A program made the translations under genes and the position numbers. From the NCBI RefSeq assembly GCF_900114915.1, contig NZ_FOUS01000006.1:124001-188000 (forward strand): a stretch of DNA of 64,000 bases. Reading direction: 5' to 3'. Below are positions 37,798-45,729 of the stretch, piece after piece. Positions within the stretch are counted from its first letter, which is position 1, and every line of letters starts with the position of its first letter. The stretch is from Bradyrhizobium sp. Rc3b. GTDB lineage: Bacteria > Pseudomonadota > Alphaproteobacteria > Rhizobiales > Xanthobacteraceae. A model generated the notes under the pieces. It saw only the letters and a program-made list of their open reading frames with translations. It did no database searches and was not told the DNA's origin.

Positions 37798-38253
37798 GCC
37801 GGCCTTGTTCGGCGGCCAGCTCTGACGCTTGATCGTGCTGGTCCATTGCAGGAAGTCGGCGAGATCGTTGAGTTCCTGGTCGGTGAGGTTGAACTGCGGC
37901 ATCTGCCGCCGGCCCTCTGCGCCCGAGGGCTGCGATTGCATCCAGGCCTTCAGCGTCTCGCGCGCGGCGGCCGGATCCTCGTTGCCGCCCCAGCGATCCC
38001 AGACGTTGCCGACCTCTGGGGCGAAATAGGCGCCCTCGCCCAGCAGCGTGTGGCAGTTGATGCAGGAGTTCTTCTCCCAGACATGCTTGCCGCGGGCGAC
38101 CGACGACGTCAGCGTCTTCGCGTCGGTCGAGGTCGTCGCCATGTAGTAATGGCTGTGCGCCGTCAGCCCTATGAAAATGGCGAAGAAGAAGGCCGAACCG
38201 CCGTAGAAGACATTTCGAGCGGCCGACTTGGTCAGGCGTTCAGCCATTGCCAA
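37795..38253 (-). CDS. norC: Nitric oxide reductase cytochrome c subunit NorC
   Basis: 152 residues. One N-terminal transmembrane anchor (about 13-32) and one haem c site: Cys64, Cys67 and His68 in SCINCH, with Met118 in RRQMPQF as likely sixth ligand. It passes electrons from periplasmic cytochromes to NorB. ATG 38253 or the ATG two codons later are both plausible. A FixK/NnrR-type box sits about 75 bp upstream, so norCB may have its own promoter within the operon. Confidence 0.96.
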   Translation of the reverse strand: MAMAERLTKSAARNVFYGGSAFFFAIFIGLTAHSHYYMATTSTDAKTLTSSVARGKHVWEKNSCINCHTLLGEGAYFAPEVGNVWDRWGGNEDPAAARETLKAWMQSQPSGAEGRRQMPQFNLTDQELNDLADFLQWTSTIKRQSWPPNKAG

Positions 38254-38321
38254 TCCTTTCCGTTTGATTCCTGAGAAAGATGCGATGCTGCGATTTATTG
38301 CCGATTGCCCGGGGGTACTCT

Positions 38322-38335
38322 TTGACGAAGCGCAA
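38322..38335. promoter_or_regulatory. FixK/NnrR-type box upstream of norC
   Basis: TTGA-CGAAGC-GCAA (plus strand), or TTGC-GCTTCG-TCAA on the transcribed side. This matches the TTG(A/C)-N6-(T/G)CAA consensus for FixK2/NnrR/FNR-type proteins in rhizobia. The centre is about 75 bp before the norC ATG and the box lies in the 108-bp gap after norF. Confidence 0.65.
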
Positions 38336-38361
38336 GCAGCGCGACGATGCGCAACCGCCAG

Positions 38362-38625
38362 TCAGATCAGAGCGACGATGGCGGATGCGAGCCAGGCGAA
38401 CAGCACCACGATCACAACCCAGGCGCTGATGAGACCGCGCCAAAGCGCGGGCGCTGAGCGAAGATCGAGAAAATCGAGCACGATGCGACGGCCCTTGAGG
38501 GCAGCGAACGTCAGCAGCAAGGCATTGGCGAACAAGGGACGCAACACCAGCGGGGGGACCAGAATGGTCGCGAGCGCGAGGCCGATCAACGTGATCCAGG
38601 TGATGTCGAGACGATCCGGAATCAC
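38362..38625 (-). CDS. norF: NorF-like small membrane protein (COX4-type)
   Basis: 87 residues and three transmembrane helices ('TWITLIGLALATILVPPLVL', 'LFANALLLTFAALKG', 'LISAWVVIVVLFAWLASAIV'). Size, topology and place next to norE match NorF/caa3 subunit IV-type proteins. I set GTG 38625 as start because it overlaps the norE stop (GTGA) and begins at the family N-terminus (MIPDRLDITW). NorF is accessory for NO reductase activity (established in Paracoccus). It is easily missed because the frame stays open far upstream in norE. Confidence 0.8.
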   Translation of the reverse strand: MIPDRLDITWITLIGLALATILVPPLVLRPLFANALLLTFAALKGRRIVLDFLDLRSAPALWRGLISAWVVIVVLFAWLASAIVALI

Positions 38626-39200
38626 GGGTGCACCAGATAGATGATGGGAAACATGACGATCCAGAGCAGATCGACCATGTGCCAGAAAGCGGTTCCGGTC
38701 TCGACGCCCGACGCCCGGGCACCCCGGGAAACTACGGCCAGGATGACGATGCCGAGGCCGACATGCAGGAGATGGAAGCCGGTGAGGAGGAAGTAGAGCG
38801 TGAAGAACGGGCTGGTCTCCAGGCCGTTTCCTTGCGCGATCTCGCCTGCATATTCGGTCAGCTTGACCGCGATAAAGATGCCGCCAAGGGCCATGGCGCC
38901 GAACAGCCAACCGCGCGCGCGCCCTCTTTCGCCCGCCCGTGCAGCAGCCGTCGCCCGCGCGGCGGCCCAGCCACTGGTCACGAGCACGATGGTGTTGAGT
39001 CCCGCCAGATGCGCGTCAAGCGTGGCCTGTCCGGCGGCGAAGAGCGCCGGGTGAAGCGCGCGGGCGATGACGAAAGCCCCGAGGAACAGCCCGAAGGCGG
39101 CGAGCTCGCTGAAGATGAGCACCCAGATCATGGGATCGCCGGGAAGATCTTCCAGGATTCCCCAACCAGTGCCTTGTTGCTCGCAATCCGTCGCCGACAT
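38622..39200 (-). CDS. norE: NorE, cytochrome c oxidase subunit III-like protein
   Basis: 192 residues and five transmembrane helices, COX3 family: 'WVLIFSELAAFGLFLGAFVIAR' and 'FFTLYFLLTGFHLLHVGLGI' are the conserved helix pair. NorE supports maturation or stability of cNOR and is not an oxidase subunit here, since no oxidase genes are near. First gene of norEFCBQD. Upstream lie a FixK/NnrR-type box and a second perfect palindrome. Confidence 0.93.
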   Translation of the reverse strand: MSATDCEQQGTGWGILEDLPGDPMIWVLIFSELAAFGLFLGAFVIARALHPALFAAGQATLDAHLAGLNTIVLVTSGWAAARATAAARAGERGRARGWLFGAMALGGIFIAVKLTEYAGEIAQGNGLETSPFFTLYFLLTGFHLLHVGLGIVILAVVSRGARASGVETGTAFWHMVDLLWIVMFPIIYLVHP

Positions 39201-39218
39201 CTGATTTCCAAATCAAGT

Positions 39219-39306
39219 CGCCGAACAGATAGTCCACCGGCGCGATTCCGACTTTGTCGCCGGACAAATAGTGCAACCGGCCAGGGACACGTTTGCGCTA
39301 TCGCAA
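39219..39306. promoter_or_regulatory. norE promoter region: FixK/NnrR-type box plus direct repeats
   Basis: A perfect dyad TTGCG-CTAT-CGCAA (39293-39306, TTGC-N6-GCAA) matches the FixK2/NnrR consensus, about 100 bp from the norE start. A second perfect dyad TTGTC-GCCG-GACAA lies at 39254-39267. Two direct repeats of 23-24 bp (39219-39241 and 39258-39281), CGCCG-R-ACA-R-ATAGT-S-CA...CCGGC, overlap the second dyad. The same gap serves the divergent 55-aa gene. Confidence 0.6.
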
Positions 39307-39373
39307 CGTTCCGGCCGCCCCGCCGTCATAGGGTGGACATATAGAGCGGTTCCGCAAAACAGTGAGCGATGAG

Positions 39374-39541
39374 ATGAGCGATGCACAAATCGGGCTGCTG
39401 ACCGCGACCCCCATCATCATCGTCTTCGCGATCGCCCTGCGGCGAATGGGGGTACTGTCGACCGTGGCAACCGTATCGGCGGTGATCCTCTCCGTTGCGA
39501 TCGCGACGGTGCTGTTCACGACGCAATCACCGCTGCCGTAG
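39374..39541 (+). CDS. Small membrane protein, 55 aa, divergent from norE
   Basis: The frame ATG 39374 to TAG 39541 gives 55 residues: MSDAQIGLLTATPIIIVFAI, then ALRRMGVLSTVATVSAVILS and a hydrophobic tail ending TTQSPLP. Two transmembrane helices (about 9-22 and 30-48) separated by ALRRMG are likely. Upstream in-frame GTG 39362 is an alternative start. No ribosome site is clearly better. It shares the intergenic region with norE and the FixK/NnrR-type box is 68 bp upstream, so co-expression with nor under low oxygen/NO is plausible. I do not recognise a family. Confidence 0.6.
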   Translation: MSDAQIGLLTATPIIIVFAIALRRMGVLSTVATVSAVILSVAIATVLFTTQSPLP

Positions 39542-39623
39542 GGTGGGCAAAGCGAAGCGTGCCCACCATAGTGCCACAAGAGAAGATGGTGGGCACGGCG
39601 CTTACGCGCCTTTGCCCACCCTA
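39539..39623. repeat. GGGTGGGCAAAG palindrome (dispersed Bradyrhizobium-type repeat)
   Basis: TAGGGTGGGCAAAG (39539-39552) pairs with CTTTGCCCACCCTA (39610-39623); inside, TGCCCACCAT and ATGGTGGGCA form a second stem. The TAG stop of the 55-aa gene is part of the left arm. It lies between convergent genes and can act as a bidirectional terminator. Confidence 0.8.
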
Positions 39624-39640
39624 GCAGACCGTCAATGCGG

Positions 39641-40864
39641 CTACCGCCGCTGGTTATACACGTCGATACACACCGCCCCGAGCAGCACCAGGCCCTTGAT
39701 GACCTGCTGATAGTCGATGCCGATGCCGAGGATCGACATGCCGTTGTTCATCACGCCCATGATCATGGCGCCGACCACGGCGCCGCCGACGCGCCCTACC
39801 CCGCCATAGGCCGAGGCCCCGCCGATGAAGCAGGCAGCGATGACGTCGAGCTCGAAGCCGAGGCCGGCCTTTGGCGTCGCCGTGTTGAGGCGCGCGGCGA
39901 AGACGAGGCCGGCGAGTGCGGCGAGCACGCCCATGTTGACGAAGGTGAAGAAGGTCAACCGCTCCGTCTTGATGCCTGACAGGCTCGCCGCCTTGGCGTT
40001 GCCGCCGACGGCGTAAATCTGGCGGCCGACCACGGTCCGGCGTGTCATGAAACCGTAGAGCGCGATCAGGGCGCTCATGATCACCAGCACGTTCGGCAGG
40101 CCGCGATACGTCGCGATCAGGTAGGTGAAGTAGAGCACCGCACAGGCCAGCACGATGCTCTTGCCAAGAAAAAACGCGTAAGGTTCGACTTCGATGCCGT
40201 GCGACTGCTCGCGCGCGCGGCTCTTAGCGCTGGCATAGACCAGCGCTAGCGCCAGCACGACGCCGATCAGCATCGACGTCGGATGTAGTGCGCCGGGGTC
40301 AAGCAGAACTTCAACAACATTACCATTTGCGTCGAGCCGGAGTTCCGGAATGAAGCCCGACGACAATTTTTGGAAGGTCGCCGGGAACGGCCCGAGCGAC
40401 TGGCCCTGCAACACCGCGAGCGCAAGGCCCTTGAACACCAGCATGCCCGCCAGCGTCACGATGAACGACGGGATCTTGAAATAGGCCACCCAATAGCCCT
40501 GCGCCGCACCGATGGCGGCGCCGAGCAGCAGGCAGGCAATGAAGGCGAGCGTGTAGTCGACCTTGTAGGTCACCATGAGAAGCGCGGCCACGGCGCCGAT
40601 GAAGCCCGCGACCGAGCCGACCGAAAGGTCGATATGGCCGGTCACGATCACCAGCAGCATGCCGAGCGCCATGATGACGATGTAGCTGTTCTGGAGCATC
40701 AGGTTCGTCAGGTTGAGCGGCTGCAGCAGCGTGCCGCCGGTCATGACCTGGAAGAACAGCATGATCGCGATCAACGACATCAGCATGCCGTAGTTGCGCA
40801 AATTGTTCTTGATGAAGCTGCCGTGCCGGCGCTCCTCGGGCAGCGATACCGTCTTGTCGGTCAT
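39641..40864 (-). CDS. gguB: Sugar ABC importer permease (GguB/MmsB/XylH type)
   Basis: 407 residues, about ten transmembrane helices. CUT2 permease signature 'GHIDLSVGSVAGFIGAVAA' and C-terminal 'ASAYGGVGRVGGAVVGAMIM'. ATG 40864 overlaps the gguA stop by 4 bp (ATGA); frames open further upstream run through gguA. With GguA and the ChvE-like binding protein it forms a multiple-monosaccharide importer (galactose, arabinose, xylose, glucose in Agrobacterium). The large periplasmic loop with 'ELRLDANGNVVEVLLDPGAL' is typical for the subfamily. Confidence 0.93.
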   Translation of the reverse strand: MTDKTVSLPEERRHGSFIKNNLRNYGMLMSLIAIMLFFQVMTGGTLLQPLNLTNLMLQNSYIVIMALGMLLVIVTGHIDLSVGSVAGFIGAVAALLMVTYKVDYTLAFIACLLLGAAIGAAQGYWVAYFKIPSFIVTLAGMLVFKGLALAVLQGQSLGPFPATFQKLSSGFIPELRLDANGNVVEVLLDPGALHPTSMLIGVVLALALVYASAKSRAREQSHGIEVEPYAFFLGKSIVLACAVLYFTYLIATYRGLPNVLVIMSALIALYGFMTRRTVVGRQIYAVGGNAKAASLSGIKTERLTFFTFVNMGVLAALAGLVFAARLNTATPKAGLGFELDVIAACFIGGASAYGGVGRVGGAVVGAMIMGVMNNGMSILGIGIDYQQVIKGLVLLGAVCIDVYNQRR

Positions 40865-42438
40865 GGCTGCATTCCTCCCATTTCCGCGGCCGCGGGCGCG
40901 GCGTTCCCAATGTTTCGTTCGTTGCGCATGATGGCGCGCATGATCTTTTCCTGCGTCGCCTCGGCTCCGCTGAACTCGCCGACGAAGGCGCCGTCGTTCA
41001 TGACGCAGATGCGGTCGCAGATGCCGAGCAGCTCGGGCATCTCCGAGGAGATCACCACGACGCCGCGGCCGGCCTCCGCCAGCTCGTTGATGATACAGTA
41101 AATCTCGTATTTGGCACCGACGTCGATGCCCCGCGTCGGCTCGTCCAGGATCAGGACCTTGGGATCGGTCATCAGCCATTTCGACAGCACCACCTTCTGC
41201 TGGTTGCCGCCGGAGAGCTGGCCGGTCTCCTGGTAGACGTCGGAGCAGCGGATGCGCATGCGGGTGCGATAGTCGCTGGCGATCTTCAGCTCGGCGATGT
41301 CGTCGATCACGCGGCTTGGCGCGACCTGGTCGAGGCTGGCGAGCGTGATGTTCTTGCGGACGTCGTCGGCCAGGATCAGGCCGAGCTGCTTGCGATCCTC
41401 GGTGACATAGGCAAGACCGGCGTCGATCGCCGCCGCGACGCTCGGCAGCACCATGTCTCTGCCTTCGAGCCGGATGCTGCCGCTGATATTGGTGCCCCAG
41501 GAACGGCCGAACAGGCTCATGGCGAATTCAGTGCGGCCGGCGCCCATCAGGCCAGCAATGCCGACGACCTCGCCGCGCCTGACGCCGAAATTGACGTTCT
41601 TGATCACCTGCCGCTCGGGATGGATGGGGTGATAGACCGACCAGTTCGCGACGTCGAGCACGGGCTCGCCGATCTTCACGCTGCGCTCGGGGAAGCGGTG
41701 CGCCATGTCGCGATTGACCATGCTGCGGATGATGCGGTCTTCCTGAATCGGCTCGGCGCGGCAATCGATGCTGTCGACGGTGCGGCCGTCGCGGAGCACG
41801 GTGATGTGGTCGGCGACCTTGGCGACCTCGTTGAGCTTGTGCGAGATCAGGATCGAGCCGATGCCCTGCTCGCGGAACGCCATCAGGCGTTCGAGCAGCG
41901 CGGCGCTGTCAGCCTCGTTGAGGCTCGCGGTCGGCTCGTCCAGGATCAGCATCCGCACCCGCTTGGACAGCGCCTTGGCGATCTCGACCAGTTGCTGCTT
42001 GCCGACGCCGAGATCGGTGATCAGCGTGTCAGGGGGTTCCTTCAGGCCGACCTGCGCCAGCAGTTCACGCGTGCGCCGGTACACCTCGTCGCGGTCGATC
42101 ACGCCCAGCTTTGAAGGCGGATGCGACAGAAAAATGTTCTCCGCGATCGACATCAGCGGGATCAGCGCCAACTCCTGGTGGATGATGATGATGCCGAGCG
42201 CCTCGGAATCGTTGATGTCGCGGAAGCGCCGCTCCTCGCCATCGAAGACGATGGTGCCCTCGTAGCTGCCTGCGGGATAGACCCCGCTCAATACCTTCAT
42301 CAGGGTCGACTTGCCGGCACCGTTCTCGCCGACGAGCGCGTGGATCTGCCCGGCGTGAACCGAGAAGTTGACGTCGCGCAGCGCCTGCACACCGGCAAAG
42401 CTCTTGCTGACGTTGCGCATCTCCAGCATGGCGGTCAT
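40861..42438 (-). CDS. gguA: Sugar ABC importer ATPase (GguA/MmsA type, two NBDs)
   Basis: 525 residues with two nucleotide-binding domains. NBD1: Walker A GENGAGKST (37-45), Walker B LILDEPTASLN, signature LGVGKQQL. NBD2 (about 270-520): Walker A is degenerate (GLMGAGRTE), signature LSGGNQQK, Walker B LILDEPTRGID. That asymmetry is normal in CUT2 ATPases. It starts 184 bp after the chvE-like gene, with a palindromic repeat between. Confidence 0.94.
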   Translation of the reverse strand: MTAMLEMRNVSKSFAGVQALRDVNFSVHAGQIHALVGENGAGKSTLMKVLSGVYPAGSYEGTIVFDGEERRFRDINDSEALGIIIIHQELALIPLMSIAENIFLSHPPSKLGVIDRDEVYRRTRELLAQVGLKEPPDTLITDLGVGKQQLVEIAKALSKRVRMLILDEPTASLNEADSAALLERLMAFREQGIGSILISHKLNEVAKVADHITVLRDGRTVDSIDCRAEPIQEDRIIRSMVNRDMAHRFPERSVKIGEPVLDVANWSVYHPIHPERQVIKNVNFGVRRGEVVGIAGLMGAGRTEFAMSLFGRSWGTNISGSIRLEGRDMVLPSVAAAIDAGLAYVTEDRKQLGLILADDVRKNITLASLDQVAPSRVIDDIAELKIASDYRTRMRIRCSDVYQETGQLSGGNQQKVVLSKWLMTDPKVLILDEPTRGIDVGAKYEIYCIINELAEAGRGVVVISSEMPELLGICDRICVMNDGAFVGEFSGAEATQEKIMRAIMRNERNIGNAAPAAAEMGGMQP

Positions 42439-42467
42439 CGTGTCATATCCCTCGATCGCTGTCGTTC

Positions 42468-42618
42468 ACCTCTCCCCGCTTGCGGGGAGAGGTCGGATCG
42501 CATCGCAAGATGCGATCCGGGTGAGGGGGAGTCTCCGCGAGTCCCACTGCCACCTCGCTCGCGGAGGCTCCCCCTCACCCTTCCCCTCTCCCCGCAAGCG
42601 GGAAGAGGGGAAGGAAAG
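42468..42618. repeat. Composite palindromic repeat (CTCTCCC family), copy 2, between chvE and gguA
   Basis: Stem 1 is ACCTCTCCCCGC-TT-GCGGGGAGAGGT (42468-42493). Stem 2 is CGGATCGCATC-GCAA-GATGCGATCCG (42494-42519). Stem 3 is CTTCCCCTCTCCCCGC and its near-complement, about 42584-42618. All three correspond to the copy at 31698-31825. It occupies the intercistronic space after the binding-protein gene, where it can act as the 3' mRNA stabiliser. Confidence 0.8.
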
Positions 42619-42622
42619 AGTA

Positions 42623-43696
42623 TTACTGGAACTGCGCCTTCTTGTAGTAGCCGCTGTCGACCAGCACCTTCTCCCAATTGTCCTTGTAAACCACGACCGG
42701 CTTGAGCAGGTAGGACGGCACGGTCTTGACGCCGTTCTCGTAGGTCTTGGTGTCGTTGACCGTGACCTGCTTGCCGGCAAGCGCGGCGTCGACCATGTCG
42801 GCGGTCACCTTGGCGAGGTCGCGGGTATCCTTGAAGATGGTCGAATATTGGTCGCCGCGCAGCATCGCCTTGATCGAGGGCACCTCGGCGTCCTGACCCG
42901 AAATGATCGGCATCGGCTGATCGGCGCTGCCGTAGCCGACGCCTTTCAGTGAGGAGATGATGCCGATCGAGATGCCGTCATAGGGCGAGAGCACGGCGTT
43001 GATCTTCTTGTTGCCGTAGTAGGCGCTGAGCAGATTGTCCATGCGGGCCTGGGCGGTGGCGCCGTCCCAGCGGAGCGTCGCGACCTTGTCCATGCCCATT
43101 TGGCCCGAGGCAACGACGAGCTTGCCGCTGTCGATATAGGGCTTCAGCACGCTCATCGCGCCGTTGTAGAAGAAGTAGGCGTTGTTGTCGTCGGGGGAGC
43201 CGCCGAACAGCTCGATGTTGAACGGGCCTTTGCCGTCCTTCAGCCCGAGCCCCTGCTCGATCGACTGCGCCTGGAGCACGCCGACCTGGAAATTGTCGAA
43301 GGTCGCGTAATAGTCGACGTTCGGCGTGCCGCGGATCAGGCGGTCATAGGCGATCACGGTGATGCCTTTCGCCTTGGCCTGCTTGAGCACGTCGGACAGC
43401 GTGGTGCCGTCGATCGCGGCGATCACCAGGGCTTTCGCGCCCTTGGTCACCATGTTCTCGACCTGCGAGAGCTGGTTCGGGATGTCATCCTCGGCATATT
43501 GCAGGTCGGTGTTGTAACCGCGCTCCTTCAGCACCCTGACCATGTTGTTGCCGTCGTCAATCCAGCGCGCCGACGATTTGGTCGGCATCGCGATGCCGAC
43601 GGTCGCCTTGTCCTGGGCGGAGGCGGTGAGGCCTGTGGCCATCGTCGCAGCGCCGGCCAACGCCAGTGCGAGGAATGTCGTCTTCAGTTTCAGCAT
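42623..43696 (-). CDS. chvE: Multiple-sugar-binding periplasmic protein (ChvE/XylF type)
   Basis: 357 residues. Sec signal peptide about 1-28 (LTASAQ). Family landmarks: '[20 protein letters not shown]', [19 protein letters not shown], '[19 protein letters not shown]', [11 protein letters not shown], '[20 protein letters not shown]'. I chose ATG 43696, which gives the leader; an earlier start would lack it. It captures aldoses in the periplasm for GguAB; in Agrobacterium ChvE also interacts with the VirA sensor, but no such sensor is in this window. Third cluster section of the sugar locus, 76 bp after the lactonase gene. Confidence 0.93.
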   Translation of the reverse strand: MLKLKTTFLALALAGAATMATGLTASAQDKATVGIAMPTKSSARWIDDGNNMVRVLKERGYNTDLQYAEDDIPNQLSQVENMVTKGAKALVIAAIDGTTLSDVLKQAKAKGITVIAYDRLIRGTPNVDYYATFDNFQVGVLQAQSIEQGLGLKDGKGPFNIELFGGSPDDNNAYFFYNGAMSVLKPYIDSGKLVVASGQMGMDKVATLRWDGATAQARMDNLLSAYYGNKKINAVLSPYDGISIGIISSLKGVGYGSADQPMPIISGQDAEVPSIKAMLRGDQYSTIFKDTRDLAKVTADMVDAALAGKQVTVNDTKTYENGVKTVPSYLLKPVVVYKDNWEKVLVDSGYYKKAQFQ

Positions 43697-43772
43697 GTTT
43701 TCACTCCCTTGGGTGTCAGACTGTTTCTTGATGTCGTCGAGAACGTCGTCGTCGTGGACTGCCTCTGGTCTC

Positions 43773-44654
43773 CTATGCGAGCTTGACGTCGGGCTCCGCG
43801 CGACCGCGCGCGGATGGCTCCAATAGAAAAGTGCAACCGGCTTGCGGATCGGCGGCACGCGCCGCCGCGTCCATATCCTGCCACGCTGACGTGACGAGGA
43901 GGCGCGACAGATCGGGGCCGACGAAAGCGGGACAGCTTGCCTGTTTTGCCGGCACGCTCAGCGAGCGCAGACGCTCGCCTTGCGGAGAATAGACATCGAT
44001 CCGGCTCGCGCCCCAGCAGGCATTCCAGATGTTTCCGTCGGCATCGCACACTGAGCCATCGAGGCCGCCGATGCCGGTGTGTCGCAGCAGCACCTCCGGC
44101 TCGCCGCGCGGCAGGCCGGTCGCGGGATTGAGCGGGACTGCGTAGAGCACGGCGCGTGCGGTGTCGGTGAAATAGCCAATGGCGCCGTCCGGCGAGAAGC
44201 AGATCGAATTGGGAATGCTGATGCCGGGAAACAGCGTCGAGATCTTCCCGCGATGGAACGCGTAGATCGCCCCCGCCTTCGGCTCGGCCTTCTTGCCCAT
44301 GGTGCCGATCCAGAACGTGCCGGACTGGTGCACACGGCAATCATTGGAGCGCGTGGCAGGATTGTCCGCCTCGAGCGGACAGAACAGCGTCATCGCGCCA
44401 TCGGCGAGCGTGCGGATATAGAGACCGTCCTCGGCGACGATCAGCTGGCGCTCGGCATCGATGCGCCCGAGCGCGCTCGCCATCCGGCCAAGCGCGTGGA
44501 CGCGGATGCTGCCGCTGTCGAGTTGCGCCTCGAACAGCCGTCCCTCGCGAATGTCGAACCACCAGGCGGTGTCTGTGGTCACGTCATAGGTCGGGCCCTC
44601 GCCGAGATGACAGGGATCGTCCGAGAGAACTGATGTCGGCACCTGTTCCATCAT
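43773..44654 (-). CDS. SMP-30/gluconolactonase family lactonase
   Basis: 293 residues, six-bladed beta-propeller. Metal site residues are visible in LGEGPTYD (Glu19), '[13 protein letters not shown]' (Asn in IPN) and [15 protein letters not shown] (Asp). It hydrolyses an aldonolactone (arabino-, galactono- or xylonolactone) to the aldonate. The gene overlaps galM by 4 bp and lies between the mutarotase/dehydrogenase pair and the ChvE importer, which places it as step 2 of an oxidative sugar pathway. Cytosolic or periplasmic location is uncertain; no signal peptide is seen. Confidence 0.9.
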   Translation of the reverse strand: MMEQVPTSVLSDDPCHLGEGPTYDVTTDTAWWFDIREGRLFEAQLDSGSIRVHALGRMASALGRIDAERQLIVAEDGLYIRTLADGAMTLFCPLEADNPATRSNDCRVHQSGTFWIGTMGKKAEPKAGAIYAFHRGKISTLFPGISIPNSICFSPDGAIGYFTDTARAVLYAVPLNPATGLPRGEPEVLLRHTGIGGLDGSVCDADGNIWNACWGASRIDVYSPQGERLRSLSVPAKQASCPAFVGPDLSRLLVTSAWQDMDAAARAADPQAGCTFLLEPSARGRAEPDVKLA

Positions 44655-45727
44655 GACGCCCTCACACCGAAGCGATAGACTGTGTGATGCCGATAAACTC
44701 CGCCGGGATCGAGGCGCGGGCTCGGGAAATCCGGCCGGTTCGGCGCGTCAGGCCAGATGTGCGGCTCCAGGCACATGGCATCCGATTGCCGGATCAGCTT
44801 GCCGCCCTTCCCCGAAATCGTGCCGTCGAGATAGTTGCCGGAATAGACTTGCAGGCCGGGTTGGTCGGTGAACAGCTCCATGACACGCCCCGAGCGCGGT
44901 GCCTCCAGCCGCGCCGCGAGCGCAAGCTCGCCGTCGCGCGCAAGGCAGTAGGTGTGGTCGTAGCCCCTGCCATTGCGCAATTGCTCATCGCCTTGCCGGA
45001 TACGTTCTCCCACGGGTCGAGGCTCGCGGAAGTCGAACGGCGTTCCCGCCACCGCACGCGGCGGTCCAGGCAGCGGAATGGCGGTGGGGTCGATGGCGAG
45101 GAAATGCTCGGCGGCGACCGTCAGCCTGTGATCGAGAATGGGCGTGCCTGACGTCGCGCCTTCCAGATTGAAGAAGCTGTGGTTGGTGAGGTTGACGATG
45201 GTGGGACGGTCGGTCCGCGCCTCCATGCTCAACGACAATTCGGTCGGGCCGGTGACGCGATAGGTCAGGCAGACATCGAGCTGGCCGGGATAATTCTCCT
45301 CGCCATGCGGACTTGTGTAAGTGAGCGTCACCCCGGGCGCGGCGCCGTCGTCGAACTCCGCAATCTGCCAGAGCTTGCGGTCAAAACCGTCGAGGCCGCC
45401 GTGCAGCGCATTCGGGCCGTTGTTGACCGGGAGCTGTACCGTTTCACCGTCGAGCGAGAACTGTCCGTTGGCAATGCGGTTGGCGTAGCGGCCGACGGTG
45501 GCGCCCAAGAACTTTCGTTCCGCGAGATAGCCGGCGAACGCGTCATGGCCGAGCACGACGTCATCGTGACCGCCCTTCGCATCCGGCGCAATCAGCGCCT
45601 GGATCACCGCGCCGTGGGTGATGATCCGCGCCTCGAAGCCGCCCTCGCCGCGCAGCACGATGCGCTCGACTTCGCGGCCGTCGGGCAGTGTTCCGAAGAT
45701 GTCTTTTGTGATTTTTGATGCGGCCAT
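44651..45727 (-). CDS. galM: Aldose 1-epimerase (galactose mutarotase)
   Basis: 358 residues, GalM fold. Seen: 'GATVGRYANRIANGQFSLDG' and NNGPNALHGG (substrate-binding), catalytic His in NLTNHSFFNLEG, and the C-terminal catalytic Glu in 'GVYRHHTVYRFG'-region neighbours plus AMCLEPHIWPDAPN. It interconverts alpha and beta anomers so that the dehydrogenase gets its preferred anomer. It starts 2 bp after the Gfo/Idh stop, in the same operon. Confidence 0.93.
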   Translation of the reverse strand: MAASKITKDIFGTLPDGREVERIVLRGEGGFEARIITHGAVIQALIAPDAKGGHDDVVLGHDAFAGYLAERKFLGATVGRYANRIANGQFSLDGETVQLPVNNGPNALHGGLDGFDRKLWQIAEFDDGAAPGVTLTYTSPHGEENYPGQLDVCLTYRVTGPTELSLSMEARTDRPTIVNLTNHSFFNLEGATSGTPILDHRLTVAAEHFLAIDPTAIPLPGPPRAVAGTPFDFREPRPVGERIRQGDEQLRNGRGYDHTYCLARDGELALAARLEAPRSGRVMELFTDQPGLQVYSGNYLDGTISGKGGKLIRQSDAMCLEPHIWPDAPNRPDFPSPRLDPGGVYRHHTVYRFGVRAS

Positions 45728-45729
45728 GT

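Noticed and set aside
39201..39216. TGATTT-GG-AAATCA taken as an FNR box at the norE start
   Set aside because: The half-sites are two bases too far apart for the TTGAT-N4-ATCAA geometry, and it directly abuts the ATG, so it would block translation initiation more than recruit polymerase.
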